DNA of 64,000 nucleotides from Onchocerca volvulus. Lineage: Eukaryota; Nematoda; Chromadorea; Rhabditida; Onchocercidae. Of this stretch, positions 1 to 16,518 are shown piece by piece (positions within the stretch are counted from its first letter, which is position 1; each line of letters starts with the position of its first letter). The position numbers were made by a program, and so were the translations under genes. Below the pieces are notes generated by a model, which ran no database searches, was not told where the DNA came from, and worked only from the letters and a program-made list of their open reading frames with translations. The stretch spans positions 12,737,560 to 12,801,559 of the forward strand of contig HG738140.1 of the NCBI GenBank assembly GCA_000499405.2, given 5' to 3'.

Positions 1-264
1 TTATGCAAATCAAAGAGTTATATTTTGATTTATGATTAATTAGAAAAGGCAAAGTTAAAAATACCATCATATTCCTAAGCCATATTTAGATTTATTATCG
101 AAAAAAAAGGGAAGAAAAAAAAGAAAAAGAGAAAACGAATAAAATAACTTAAATTTATTGACCAAAAATGAGGAAATAAATCTTAAGTCATAATTTGTTA
201 ATTTTTTTTTTCGAAATTTCAATGTTTTACACTAACAATTGATCTTAAATTTTTTGTTTTATAG

Positions 265-5041
<4,777 letters not shown>

Positions 5042-8000
5042 AAATTATATAATTGCAATGATAATATAAATGTTAAATGTTCATTTTTCAACACTTTCTC
5101 TCTTTCTTTTGAAGAAATGATGCGTCATTTACTGGAAGTACTTTGATCGTTGCAATTAATTTTAAGTAATAAGTTAATTGCAACGACCCAAAATACTTCC
5201 GTTTTCACAAAATCGAAAGTATAATGAAAAAATTGAAGGACAAACAATTCTTACTTTTTTTTTGATTCGCTGAAAAAAAAAAACCTATCAATAGAGGACG
5301 AATGAATCAAATTCGGCAATTAATTTTGTGAGATTTTCTGCAATTTATTTCGCGTCATTTTAAATTAACAAAAAAAAAAAGACAAATTTCTGATATAGTG
5401 AAACGGTATGACATCATTCGCTTAAAAAATAATTCCTTACACTTTCCAAAATTCTTATACATATAAATTTCAAGATTGAATGCTCTACAATTTTTTTGAA
5501 AGCTAAACTTTAAAAATGTTTTCAAAGATTCCAGAAATTGGTTATTAAAATTATTGAATGTTTTCGTATATATCTAACAAGTAAAGATAATCAAATTGTG
5601 AACGGTCATCGTAATAAAGTTCTCATTCCAGTTATTTTATTCAGTGGTTATTCAATGGAATGAGTATTATATTATTTTTATCTTATTTAGATTAATTAGA
5701 TTTTCGGATGATTTAGGAATATTCAAATTCCAAACATTCTGTATTATATTGTAGTCTTTATTATATATCAAATTAAAGAAGACTGTTTTATCTATCTTAG
5801 TGATTTGATTTATAAATTTGAAATTGACTAAATTATATTCAAAGATAATATTTTTGATGTATAAGCTGACAACGATAGTTTCTATTTTGGTCAATTTTTA
5901 GTTTCAATTTTATTTTAACTTAATTGCTTTAATGTGTTAATCTAATTGTGTTATCAGACCAGTGATACCGAAATCAATTTGTTACTATTTTTTCAGAATT
6001 TTTTGAATTCAAAAGAAAAAAAGTGGAAATATCAGCAATTCATACTTACCTGAAATGAAAAGAATCATTGATTCAATTTTTTGAGAAATTTTTACTATCC
6101 GATAAATAGTAATAAAAGAAAAAATATTTAATCTTGTAAATTTATTGATTATTTATCACAGAAGCACTATGGAACACTGTCTTTATCTGTCATATATAAC
6201 ATCAAATTACATTATTCAAATATATATTTATATAAATTTAAAGACCATATTTACTTTAAAAAATATCATTTGCATTTTCAATAAAAATGAGCAACTGAAG
6301 CGTTTGCTGACTGTTTACTATGCTATTTGCAACATTTTTTATACGATTCAATATTAAAAGAATAAAGGTGGTAAAAATTGGATTAAACTGAATGTTGAAA
6401 TAAAATCAACAAGTTAAACAATCAATTTTTTCTATTAAATTCATTTTTCTTTGATAATGAGGAAGGAAATTTTTGCTTGAGAAATTTTCAGAAACAGCAC
6501 GGATATAAAGGCAAAATTTTAATTTAAAATTTAAAAAAAAATAGTAAAAATTAAAAGTGTCTTTTTTCCTTAAAAAAAGTTCCAAATGATTGAATTTTCT
6601 TCTACCGTTCTAATTGATATTAAATTCAAATTAATTAAATTAGTTTTCCAATTTTATCATTATGCCACATTCAATTTGCATTTGATTCATCAACAAATAT
6701 CATTCACTTGTTGGTTGTCATTTGAAGATTTTCGTTACGATAAATTTGATAAGAATGAAAATATAAACTATCAAAAAGCAATATTTATTATCTAGATAAT
6801 TGTCACTTTTCGAATTTGTCAGTGAAGTATTCATTCTTGCAATGCTTTCAACTAAACACCTTTAGGTATATGTCCAAAATGCAGCATAATGGCAACATAT
6901 GTTAGTATCAGTGAAATAAGCTGAAAGTAAACTTTTTTTAAGAAATAAAATTAAAAAAAAATGAAATTTGATTTGGTTTTCAAAAGTTTACATGAAGAAA
7001 GAGAAATTTATTAGACGAAAATTAATACTAATAAGTTGATCCAAATGTTAAGAATTCGTAAATTCAAGTGTAATGCTTCTTCTGATAGCATCGCATTTAA
7101 ATGGATCAAACATATGATTAGAACATAAATGCTTGAAAGAAGCTTGCTGTAATAGTTTTGGTAAATAATCCATTCATCAGTAATTGGCTTTTCATTTAAA
7201 TAGATTAATAGTAACTGATTAACACGTTTACTTCAATAAAAATAATAATTGACGTGTTGACTACGAAAATTCCACCTGTCAATGGAGCTCATTTCAACCA
7301 CTTGTAATTTATGGGCAAATAACAAAAGCAAACATTGAAAAAACGCCATAATTTCACGTGATTTATGATATCACTTCAAATGAATTCTCTTTGATTCCAT
7401 CTATTAATTGATTTCAATACTCAAAATCGTAAATCAAACATCATAATATATTTTGCAGCGAAAATTTTGAGCTGAAAAAGCTTTTTCGTCATAGCCAAAA
7501 AGAATTTAAAAAAGTTTTCCCAGAATCCTCTTCTATATTACTATCTTTAAGTTAAAATAAGCCAAACTAATTTATTTTGATGCAAAATGATCCAAAAATT
7601 ATTGAAAAATAAACAAAGATGGAAATAATTAATTAAGTCAAGGAATTGATCATGATTTCGATCCAATTGATTTTGAAATATAGTAGTAACAGTCGCTGTG
7701 GTTGTCTGATTCTAAATGTATGGTGGTATGAAAAAAGATATGAATACAATATTTTGAAAATTGTGTTCATTACAGTACCATAGAAGTGGAATTAGAATAT
7801 GATTTAATTTTGATAGAAACAAAAATGAAAAAATTATGATAACATTTTTAAGTCAAAAAAAAAAAAATGTCTATTTCCAAAAACTTTTAATATTTCACAA
7901 AAAAGGTTCATACGGTGGTTTTTTCATGAATAATAGAATAAATCTAATGCAATCGAATATCATCTGTTGGTAAGAGTTCAGTTATGATCTACATTTAAAT

Positions 8001-8672
8001 TATTCTTTTACATGGAGATAGTAAGCAAGTACGGTAGAAAAAGTCACATGAAAAAAAGAGCTGGTTGCATACGAACACATGATATCATATCAATCCATGT
8101 CTTATTATCATTTTTATCTTGCATATAGGTAAAAGTATAAAGCATAATTCGGTAAAACATAATGCATAGACATATACTATCGCATATTTGAATTGTTCTT
8201 CAATTATTTTAGCAGTTTTTTTTTTAAATTCTAAAATGATTGAAAATTTTATATTTTATTGTAACTCGAATTACGATAAATTGGTTAGTTTCACAAATTA
8301 TTTGAAAGATCAAGAAAATATTTGATAATTAATATGTTCTCATTAAATTGTTTTCGAAGCTTTTTTTTTAATTATGATTTTTTTCTATATATTCTATTTA
8401 TTGTATCTCATAGAGTGACAGTAAGTAATATGTCTAAAAAAATAACTCTATAATATGTATATATTTTTACATTAAATATTTTTATTTTAATATGCTTATA
8501 ATATTTATCACTACAGAAATCAATAAGGAAATTGCATTTGGCTCTTTTATTTTTAGTTCTTATTTTTTAAAAATTACCTATAGACCTTTTTTTTTTACAA
8601 ATACCTTATAAATTTGACCCAGAAAATCACACAAAATTTGATCCTAAATTCATCTTCACAAGCTTGAGCCAG
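5042..8672. other. Intergenic, no gene recognised
   Basis: AT-rich DNA between the peroxidase stop and Helitron copy A. Short open frames exist (for example near 5667-5894 on minus and 6145-6357 and 6586-6795 on plus), but they are rich in Ile, Phe, Asn and Lys, have no conserved motif and no splice partners, and fit chance openings in AT-rich sequence. Homopolymer A and T runs are common. No tRNA- or rRNA-like block was noticed. Confidence 0.6.
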
Positions 8673-8829
8673 TCTATAGAAAAAAAAATTTAAACGTTTG
8701 TTCAAAATTTTAAATTTCCGAAATTTCTTAAAAAAACGCCTTATCTATATTAGTTCAAAATCTAAGATCCCCGAAAATTCTTACCCTATCACTTTGAAAA
8801 TTTGAAACAACGTTGTCTTCGAATACATT

Positions 8830-10160
8830 CATATTTTTATATATTCATATGTACGCGTTGCTATAGTTCTGGTTAAAGTGGTAAAGAAAGAAGAGAGAAA
8901 GCGCGCGCTTCTAATATATTTGATTTCACTATGCTTATGGTATACAATATTTTTTTTGTTCCATTGTCTGTGTAGATATAGAGATTGTCTGAACTGTCGA
9001 CTGTAGAAATATAACATATAATTGTCCAGTGAAAAACAATCCGTCTCTAGATCTAAACTGCATAATTCCAAAGATTAGCCCTGAGTTTTGTTGATGGCGA
9101 ATGCAAACTCCAATCGAATTGGGAATTTTAATCTCTTAAATTGAAATGGCATATCCATTGGAATCAAAGTATTGCGAGGAATGAGGACATCTGCATCTTT
9201 GAAAGATCCTATCAAGATTGTTGCTTCTACGAAGGTGTTCATTAATTTTTTTTACTATATACCGCGTACCATTGCAAAGTTTTGGCTGGTTAATATTTCG
9301 CAACATGATGACTGGCACGCCAATTTTCAATTGCAGCCGTGTGGTGGTATCCCTGGCAGATTGAATGAATTCTGATATTTTGTTAGATAAATAACCGTTT
9401 CATTTTTTTCCATAACAGTGTCAACGAACTTGTATATGATTCCCTCGCTTTTAATGTTAGATTGAATAATAAAGTCAAGTTCGTAGACATCTTTGTTCTT
9501 GGCCGCAAGAATAGCTCGTTCACTCAGTCTATCGTGATTCTTATCACTGGTTGACAAATACTTTTTCAACCAATTCTTTTTTTTGATATCATTAAATTGC
9601 AGAAATTATGAGGCAATGAAATTCATTCTAAGATCAGATCAAGCAGCACATTTCCATTCCCAATTTCCAGCAATTGATGTGAGAATATCTCAGCTGATCG
9701 ATCGTTTTGTAGCTGGACACGCATATTTGTAGTTAATTTCAACGTCTTTACTGTCGCGACAAAGTAGAATATTTCAGGCAAGCATTTCTTTCGTCCGCTG
9801 GTGTCGATCGAGGAATTACAGGTAATGTTTGCTTGAAAAGCAATATTCGTTCCCAACTGGTCTGATGTTCTCACGCAAATCTTGCAATGACCGATCATAA
9901 GCCTCGAGAGATTTTTTGTGCGCCAAACTGTACATTTATTCAAAACAATAAGTTTACATTTTTGTAATTTTTTTCCCATGCCAGATGCTTTGGAAATGTT
10001 GCACGTGGGAGTTTCAATGAACTGCCTGTTCAATCGCAGTTTCAAAGCGGAATGAGCAGTTCTCCACCTGGTAGCAATGTTGCAGCTATTCCGAAAGATG
10101 CAAGAGTTAAGGCTAAGTCATTTTCGGGCCGAATTGCTGCAAAATCAATCTAATTAGGAA
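8830..10160 (-). pseudogene. Pif1-like Helitron helicase remnant (copy A)
   Basis: Several minus-strand frames together cover much of the helicase. In order from high to low coordinate: LALTLASFGIAATLLPGG (about 10075-10125), FIETPTCNISKASGMGK, then a shifted stretch, VKTLKLTTNMRVQLQND and IFSHQLLEIGNG (9623-10045). Next come VIMLRNINQPKLCNGTRY (9136-9330) and LELCGLDLDTDCFS-type and NIVYHK-type ends (8829-9071). These are hallmark strings of Helitron Pif1 domains. The conserved blocks sit in different frames with stops between them. The plus-strand frames over this stretch are antisense shadows. Confidence 0.85.
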
Positions 10161-10990
10161 TGTTTACCAGTTCCAATCGATGCATTAAAAAAAAGATTTC
10201 TCCAACCCCGTTATTGATAGTTTGCATTACTTGATAATGCCTTATTATTGATGTAAACGTTAATTTGATAGTAAATGCCTTTTTGCTCAAGCGGTAGCTC
10301 AAGAATATTTGATTGCACAACGAAAAAAAAATCCCTCGTGTTGTTATTTTTTTCCTTCAATGTAGAATTACATCGAACGAAGCAGCGGCATATCGATTTG
10401 ATGATGGCATTCCCGATTAAGAACTTTGTTGTCATTTCTATGCACAACTTCATTGCTGTTTATATACTTCCAATCCGATAATGTGCGATTTCATCGATAT
10501 GTAATACCGCAATATTCCCATCACTTCTTTATGGTTCACACCAAAAATTGCTGTGTCGCTGTTTTTATTCACATTCTTACAAATGTGTTTGATCGATTTA
10601 GTGGAGTAACAGTATTTCACGTTTCTATGCGCTTTTTATGTCTTTAATAGCAAAGGCCAATATGGAAAAATCTACCGGTTATCTACTTCGCTATCACCAT
10701 TCCACATTTGAATGGTTGCTAATTTACCGCCATCTTCTGTATAAAGGATATCCATCGTTTCTTGTAACTGTGTTGGATGCTAATGCTCAAGGATATCGCT
10801 TAGAGCATTTTCCATTTATCATGCATGATGAATTTAGATTCAGTATATCGCAAGATCCCTGTATCATAATTTTCGTCACAATTTATACAAATCCTTATCG
10901 ACATTGGAATCAAGTATTTCAATCGCATATTACATCATGATTTCGTTTGAACATGTCACAGGTGTAATAGGTAGAAACACTCGCCTATTC
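10160..10990 (-). pseudogene. Helitron_like_N (Rep) remnant, copy A
   Basis: Minus-strand reading of about 10640-10930 aligns block by block at DNA level with the better preserved copy B Rep segment (53221-53517): the same GTGACGAAAA, ATGCATGATAAATGG and GATGGATATCC landmarks occur in the same order. In-frame stops follow within about 25 codons. The 10211-10453 minus frame corresponds to the segment after the Rep domain. The longest plus frame here (10638-10940) is its antisense. Non-functional. Confidence 0.65.
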
Positions 10991-11210
10991 GCTGTTTCAA
11001 AATTTCAAATCAATCAGTAAGAACTTGAAATGTTGTGTCAAAATTAACTACGTAGGCGCGGTCAATGAATTCAGTCCGCTCACTAACTTTTACCTGTCAC
11101 AGGTGTGATAAGTAAATCTATCTAGAAACATGCACCTATTTGATTGCAGAATTTTAAAAGCAATCAGCGGAAAGATTGCAAAGTTATGTGCCAAATAACA
11201 GCAACGATGA

Positions 11211-11606
11211 TATATATATATATAGATGTTTTCTTCTAATATCATGATTATGTTAACCTCAATAGTCATAATTTTATTATGATTAATAAATTTTCTGATT
11301 ATGGCTTTTTAGATATTTTCAAAAGTTGATAACTGGAACTTAGTAACATATTTCAATATACTTATTTTCAGAAATTTTCAGAATCATATAATCCAGGCAT
11401 ATATATATATATATATGTTAATTCCAATATTAAAATATTCCAGGCGTTTTCCGAATCATCAAAGTGATTAAATGTGAAAGAATAGTTTTTTTTTCTGATT
11501 TTAGAACTTTAAAAAATCGTGGGAATCATGCGAAATTGAAGCTACGATACAAAACTACAATCGTTGTAGCACTGATTTTAGCATGCAGAGCTTTCACTGA
11601 CTTATT
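11211..11606. other. Short intergenic stretch between Helitron A and the first aquaporin
   Basis: No gene is seen. It holds two short (TA)n runs, at about 11211-11222 and 11400-11416, and the presumed 3' untranslated region of the minus-strand aquaporin just left of its stop codon. No clear AATAAA was found within the first 60 bases past the stop; an AAATAAG-like string is the nearest. Confidence 0.5.
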
Positions 11607-13978
11607 TTAATTGTTTTGTTGATCCATATCCCATTTTTCTTTGTTAATATTCGCTGTTACTGGTTTCGGAATATGAAAACCAATAAAAAATTGATAGGAA
11701 TATACACCAATCGCAGCGCCCACGATTGGCGCTAATAATGGAACAAGGAAAAAACAGTGATGGAACCTGAAAGAATGAAAATTTCTAAATGTGTTCGCAA
11801 AATTCTTGAAAATTCTAGAATTATTAAGAGAAGAAATTAAAACTCAAAGAAATTAATGAACTTACGTAAAGAGCTGGACGCCATAACCAACTGAAGAAGC
11901 AAAAATCCGTCCGCCAAAATCGCTAGCTGGATTGACCGGAGAACCCATATTCAAGCCGCAACATATTGAAATGGTCGTTGCGATGATACCGAAAAGGACT
12001 GGCATCAAATTTCTTGGTATTTGATTTTTTGGCTCGCAACAGAATCCAACGAAAAGACCAATCAAACTGGTGCCAGCCATCTAAAACTATAATTGAAGAT
12101 GAAAGCTATTGGATAAAGAATAAATTATTATATGTTGAAAACTGATGAATATCGAGAATATTTCTAATTGCTTAGGGTGCACCTGAAAATCGATTGTTTA
12201 CATATTATTAAATTATGCTGAAAGAACAATCTTGTAAATTTGGGAAAAGAAGGAAGACAAACTTGGTCGATAAAGGCACCAGTATTGGAAAGATAAGGCT
12301 GTGGGAATGATGCGAAAATTATTCCGGTCGCATTTGGCCCACTTATTGCACGAACACCTCCATCAAAGGCATTTATTGCTTCTAAAACTGGTAATAATTT
12401 CGGAAACATTGAGTTGCAGGAAGAAGTCATTTATTGTTTGATTTATAATGGGTCATTTACATCATTGCATTTTTTTAAAAAGTGAATATCGACGAAGATA
12501 GAAAGCTGGAATTCCCAAATTGAATTGGAAAGCTTCGGAAATTAAAAAAAAAAAAAGGCCAAAAATTAATTTGCAGAACTTGAGTAATTTACCGCTATGA
12601 ACTATATACATTATCCCCGCACCACATGCTGCACCGAGTGTTTGTGCAACGCAATACAGAAGACTGTGAATAAATGATATCTTCCCGAGGATGAATAAGG
12701 CTGTTGTTACTGCCGGATTCACATGTCCACCTGAAAATTAGTCCAATTAGAAATACAATTTAAATTTCTCTTCAAATCATAATTTACTCATTCAATTTAA
12801 GCATTATACTTGCAAATAACGTATTCTTATAAGGTAATCAATTCTTCATTTATGATTTCCAACAAATTTGACAAGTTTTTTTATTTATGGAAACATTTAA
12901 CAGATCATAAACCATAGTATCAGTTAAAGCCAACAAATGAAGAATGCGATCAATTACAATTAATTAAATAAAAATAATTGGACAAATATTTGAAGTGAGA
13001 GAAGTATAAAGTTACAAATATTTTCTTCCCAGAATGATTAGAGAGAATGAAGAATTCTTTTTTTTTTCTGGCATTTTTTTTTTCTTTTTTTTCTTCTATC
13101 CCTGCAAGACTGAACAGAAATTGAAGTAGCTGTTGTATCTATAAAAGACAAATTCTGAATCCTACGAAGATTTGCAAATTTCTTGCAGTCGAAAATTTCA
13201 TATTCGAAGCAAATATTCAATAACCGAATTACGAATTACGAATTTGATCTCGCATGAATGCATCTATTCTTCAGTATAATACAAAAATTCGAAAACATAT
13301 TAAACATATACTTTTGAAATTCGTGTAATTATTACTGCAAGAATATAACACGGAAACGCGAAAAATACAGACCAACTCATTTTTTTTTCTGGCATGCCAC
13401 AGTCAATACTTGAGTTTTCGTTTCAACTTTTTTGCATAAGGCAATAAGCATTTAATTCGGTAGTTTTAATCGGAAAACGGATTTCGCAAAGTACTATAAG
13501 TTACCCGACGTTTCCCACGCAACATAAACTGAAAGTGCAATCGCTAGTCCCCAGCCAATATTAATTTGTATCGCAGAGTTCGCTGTCCCGCGACTAAGTA
13601 CGAATTGAGCCATCACGCCAGTACCAATAAACTGAATCTTTCATAAAATTCATTCTAATAGAAAATCTCTTATCAATTTGAATTGAATAATTAATCGAAA
13701 GAAATGTTTTATGCAACTTCTCAGGATAAAAAAGTTAATTTCAATCATTGAAATATAACGATAAACAGAAGTTAATAAGAGTTGGAGTTTTTTCAATTAA
13801 TTGAATTAAAATTTTAACGGATAGATCCTTTTCAAAGAATTAAATTGTTAGAATATCAGAAGCAAAATGAAATATTAACTTTTAGGAGAGCGGTACCAAA
13901 AAATTCAGCAAGCAAATTACGAGCCAACTCGTTCTCTATGCGCCCATATTTTTTAAAATATTCCATATGATGTAACAT
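11607..13978 (-). CDS. aqp: Aquaglyceroporin with altered second NPA box (NPAS)
   Basis: Major intrinsic protein family channel, six transmembrane helices plus two NPA half-helices, for water, glycerol or small solutes. Minus-strand exons: 13978-13880, 13631-13505, 12730-12593, 12381-12263, 12080-11866, 11766-11607 (stop TAA), 858 bp, 285 residues, all in phase. Motifs: [12 protein letters not shown] (helix 1), GGHVNPAVT (first NPA), SGPNATG and [10 protein letters not shown] (loop typical of aquaglyceroporins), [16 protein letters not shown] (second NPA). The Asp after NPA supports the glyceroporin branch. The Arg of the selectivity filter is Ser (codon AGC, 11922-11924) and the usual GPR/APR is GGR. 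An acceptor TTTCAG lies 2 nt before the ATG, suggesting spliced-leader addition. A second in-frame ATG at 13966 is possible. No frame damage is seen. The symbol is family level only. Tandem paralogue of the next gene. Confidence 0.95.
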
Positions 13979-13986
13979 AACTGAAA
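13979..13986 (-). promoter_or_regulatory. Probable spliced-leader trans-splice acceptor of the first aquaporin
   Basis: On the minus strand the sequence reads TATTTCAG followed by TT and then ATG. A full acceptor 2 nt before the predicted start codon, with no coding exon upstream, is the usual arrangement for spliced-leader trans-splicing in nematodes. It could instead be the acceptor of an unrecognised 5' cis exon. Confidence 0.5.
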
Positions 13987-16518
13987 TAGTCAAATATGAA
14001 TGCTTGCTTTACTTTAAAAACACAAATAAGAGTAATAATTTTAAGATCGAAAAAATTCGAAATTCAAAAATTAGACGGCACCATTGATCAACTTATCATA
14101 GAATTCACAATTATCTCTCAAAAGCCATCTTCCGATGACATAATAATATCAGTAGTAAGCTAAATGACAGATTTCAGGCATTGAACTGCCGTTCTGATAG
14201 TTATGCGATCAGCAAAAATTTCAATTTTATCCAATAGAATGTGACGCGGGATGTTGAAATTAAATTTCGTGGGTTATGGAGGTCGAAAAATTATAAAACG
14301 AGACTTTTTGTGAATCATAATTGAAAATATGTTGGAAGAAAAGGTAAATAAGCCGTAGTGTCGGTTCGAATTAATTTGACTGTAAGTGCTTCGTGTAAAA
14401 ATTAAATATTTCTTATGATTGATGGATACTTCTCATGATTCTTACGATTAAAAAGCGAAAAAAAGAATAGAATGCGTTTGAAAATTTTCAGTTAAACTGA
14501 AATGTTTTAAAGTGAAGGACAAAAGTACGAAAGAACATTTTGAGAAGGTTAGAATTCGGCGGAAAGAAAATTGAGTAGTTATCAATCACTGATTAAACTG
14601 AATAAGTTGGTAAATTGCATTACGATTTAACTTCCATTCGTCAAAACTTTTAACCAATTTTTTTTGAACAAAAAAAAAAAAAAATACTGGAAAAGTATAG
14701 CAAAGGTGGGAAACTTGCAACCGTTTGTAGCAATACTTAAATTCCTTCATACTTCGTCAACATAAAAATTAAGATACTATGAAAAGAAATGTGAAAAAAA
14801 AAATGTAAAAATATTATTCTTATTAATATTACGAGATATTAGAATGAGATCAGGCAGCGATACATTAAATTAAATTTGCATTATGTATATCAGTTCTCGC
14901 TTTGTGAAATGATAAGAGTTTAAACTTTTTATAGTTTAATTATATCGCGGTGACTTGTGAGATCCTACCAAATGGTAATCAGCTGATAACAAAAATCACT
15001 GCTGTATATGGATCCAGAAGTTTATCAATTTGAACTGATTTGCACTGTCAAGCTTAATTAAGCTTAATTATTAACTTCGTTATGCTGAATTGAATAGAGA
15101 TGATCATCTAAACTGAAAAAATCTGTATGCGAGTGACTTTTTTTTTTTTTGTCCCTTTTGCGATTTCAAATTCATTTTGATTAGCAGAAATGTCAATCAT
15201 TTACATATTAAACTGGAGTAACCCACAAATACTGTATAGCAATTATTACGACCGCAAAAACGTCGAAAAATTCCAACATTCAATAATTAATCCATAAACA
15301 ACGAATTTCGGTCTTATTTCTAAATTTGTAAGATTGGAATGATAGATCAGAAGTCGAAAAATAGTTGGATAGCAAATACATTGCAAGTTTTTTGGGAATA
15401 AACTGCAGAATGTTATTTTTAAACTTAATTTTCTCTCTTACAATCTTCTACTTAATCATTTTAATGACAGGAACTGCAGTTATCGTATATTTATTTTGGC
15501 AGCAAACGTGATAAAACAGGTTTTATAATTTTTCAAACCTGATAGATGATGAAATGTCTTTTTTTTTGAAATTATTTTATAGCACTTATATATTATGCGA
15601 AATTGCGAATGTCAAAACGGAGAGTTGTACTGTTAAAAAATGGATGTTTATTTGTTCACTCATAACTGTCATCTCTTCAGTTGTGATACTTTACATAAAT
15701 GACTCTTCATTTTTCATCAAATTAATAACAAAAAAAACTTCATGCAACTTGATTGTATCTAATAAAAGACTTAAAGTAGCTGATTTCACAGCAACTTTTT
15801 TTTTTTTCTTTTCAAATTGACAAGCTTGTTAGAGATTGCAGCATTCCCATTATTAGGAAGATATATTTGTCTCTACAGTGTTCGATAAACACTTAACACA
15901 ACTGATTTTTTATTTTTTCATCTAAATTCGAATATAACCGAAAAAAATTCATGGTTTTCAAATTCAAATTTAATTCAAAAATGAAAATTCAATCTGTTTA
16001 ATAACAATAATTTCATTTCATCCTGCCAAGAAACAAAAAAAAAAAAAAGTTATTTAAAAAAAGAAAGCATATGCCTACTACCTTTTTCTATTGATATAAG
16101 AATTGGGCAAAAAAGAGATAAGAAGGTATAAATGAAAAATCGAAAACAAATAAAATAGTATTACACTATCACCGGCCAATTATCAAATAATCAGTTAAGA
16201 TGAGAAATATTCGAAAAAATATTTATCATTGACACAATCAAAAATGAATTTCCTTTAAATGAGAATCTAATGGCATATTTATTAAATTTTTTTCAATAGT
16301 TTGGACGAAAATTTAATATCATCGATGATACAGAAAATAATAGTGTATCTAATGCTGTTAAACTTTTATGACTCTGATATGCATCAATAATTTTAACTTG
16401 AGACCGGCATTCTATAGGAGAGAAAAAAGAAAATTATCTAATTCAAAGATAGTGAGGCAAAATTATGCATTCAAATTAAAAAAATTCATGTAAATTTTCG
16501 AAAAATCAGCAGAATTCT
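13987..16518. other. Spacer between the two tandem aquaporin genes
   Basis: About 2.5 kb without a recognised gene. One plus-strand frame (15554-15820) encodes a hydrophobic stretch but is low-complexity Phe/Ile/Ser-rich, has no motif and is probably chance. A short palindromic duplication AAGCTTAATTAAGCTTAATTA lies near 15050-15070. The 3' untranslated region of the second aquaporin occupies the right end. Confidence 0.5.
16278..16283 (-). terminator. Candidate polyadenylation signal of the second aquaporin
   Basis: TTTATT on plus, AATAAA on minus, about 235 nt past the distal stop codon at 16519. It is a plausible poly(A) signal, but the string is common in such AT-rich DNA. Confidence 0.3.

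Larger units (their letters stand above)
8673..11210 (-). mobile_element. Helitron copy A (decayed, Rep-helicase remnants)
   Basis: Rolling-circle transposon remnant. Read on the minus strand, the order is a 5' end starting TCATCGTTGCTG (at 11210), a subterminal non-coding block, a Helitron_like_N (Rep) remnant at about 10640-10980, then a Pif1-type helicase remnant down to about 8830. Limits come from comparison with copy B: similarity stops at the same motif GCAACGATGA on the right (followed by TATATA here, TTTAAA in copy B), and on the left both start at TCTATA followed by an A/T-rich block and GTTTGTTC. The frames are broken by many stops and shifts, so no protein is made. It lies between the peroxidase and the first aquaporin. 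Confidence 0.85.

Noticed and set aside
1..264. Possible further 5' peroxidase exons
   Set aside because: No open segment with acceptor and donor in the required phase was visible; the start is more likely outside the window.
10638..10940. 100-codon plus-strand frame
   Set aside because: Antisense of the Helitron Rep remnant on minus; the same antisense frame recurs at 63438-63833 in copy C.
15554..15820. 88-codon hydrophobic plus frame
   Set aside because: Low complexity, ends in a poly-T run, no recognisable family; probably chance.
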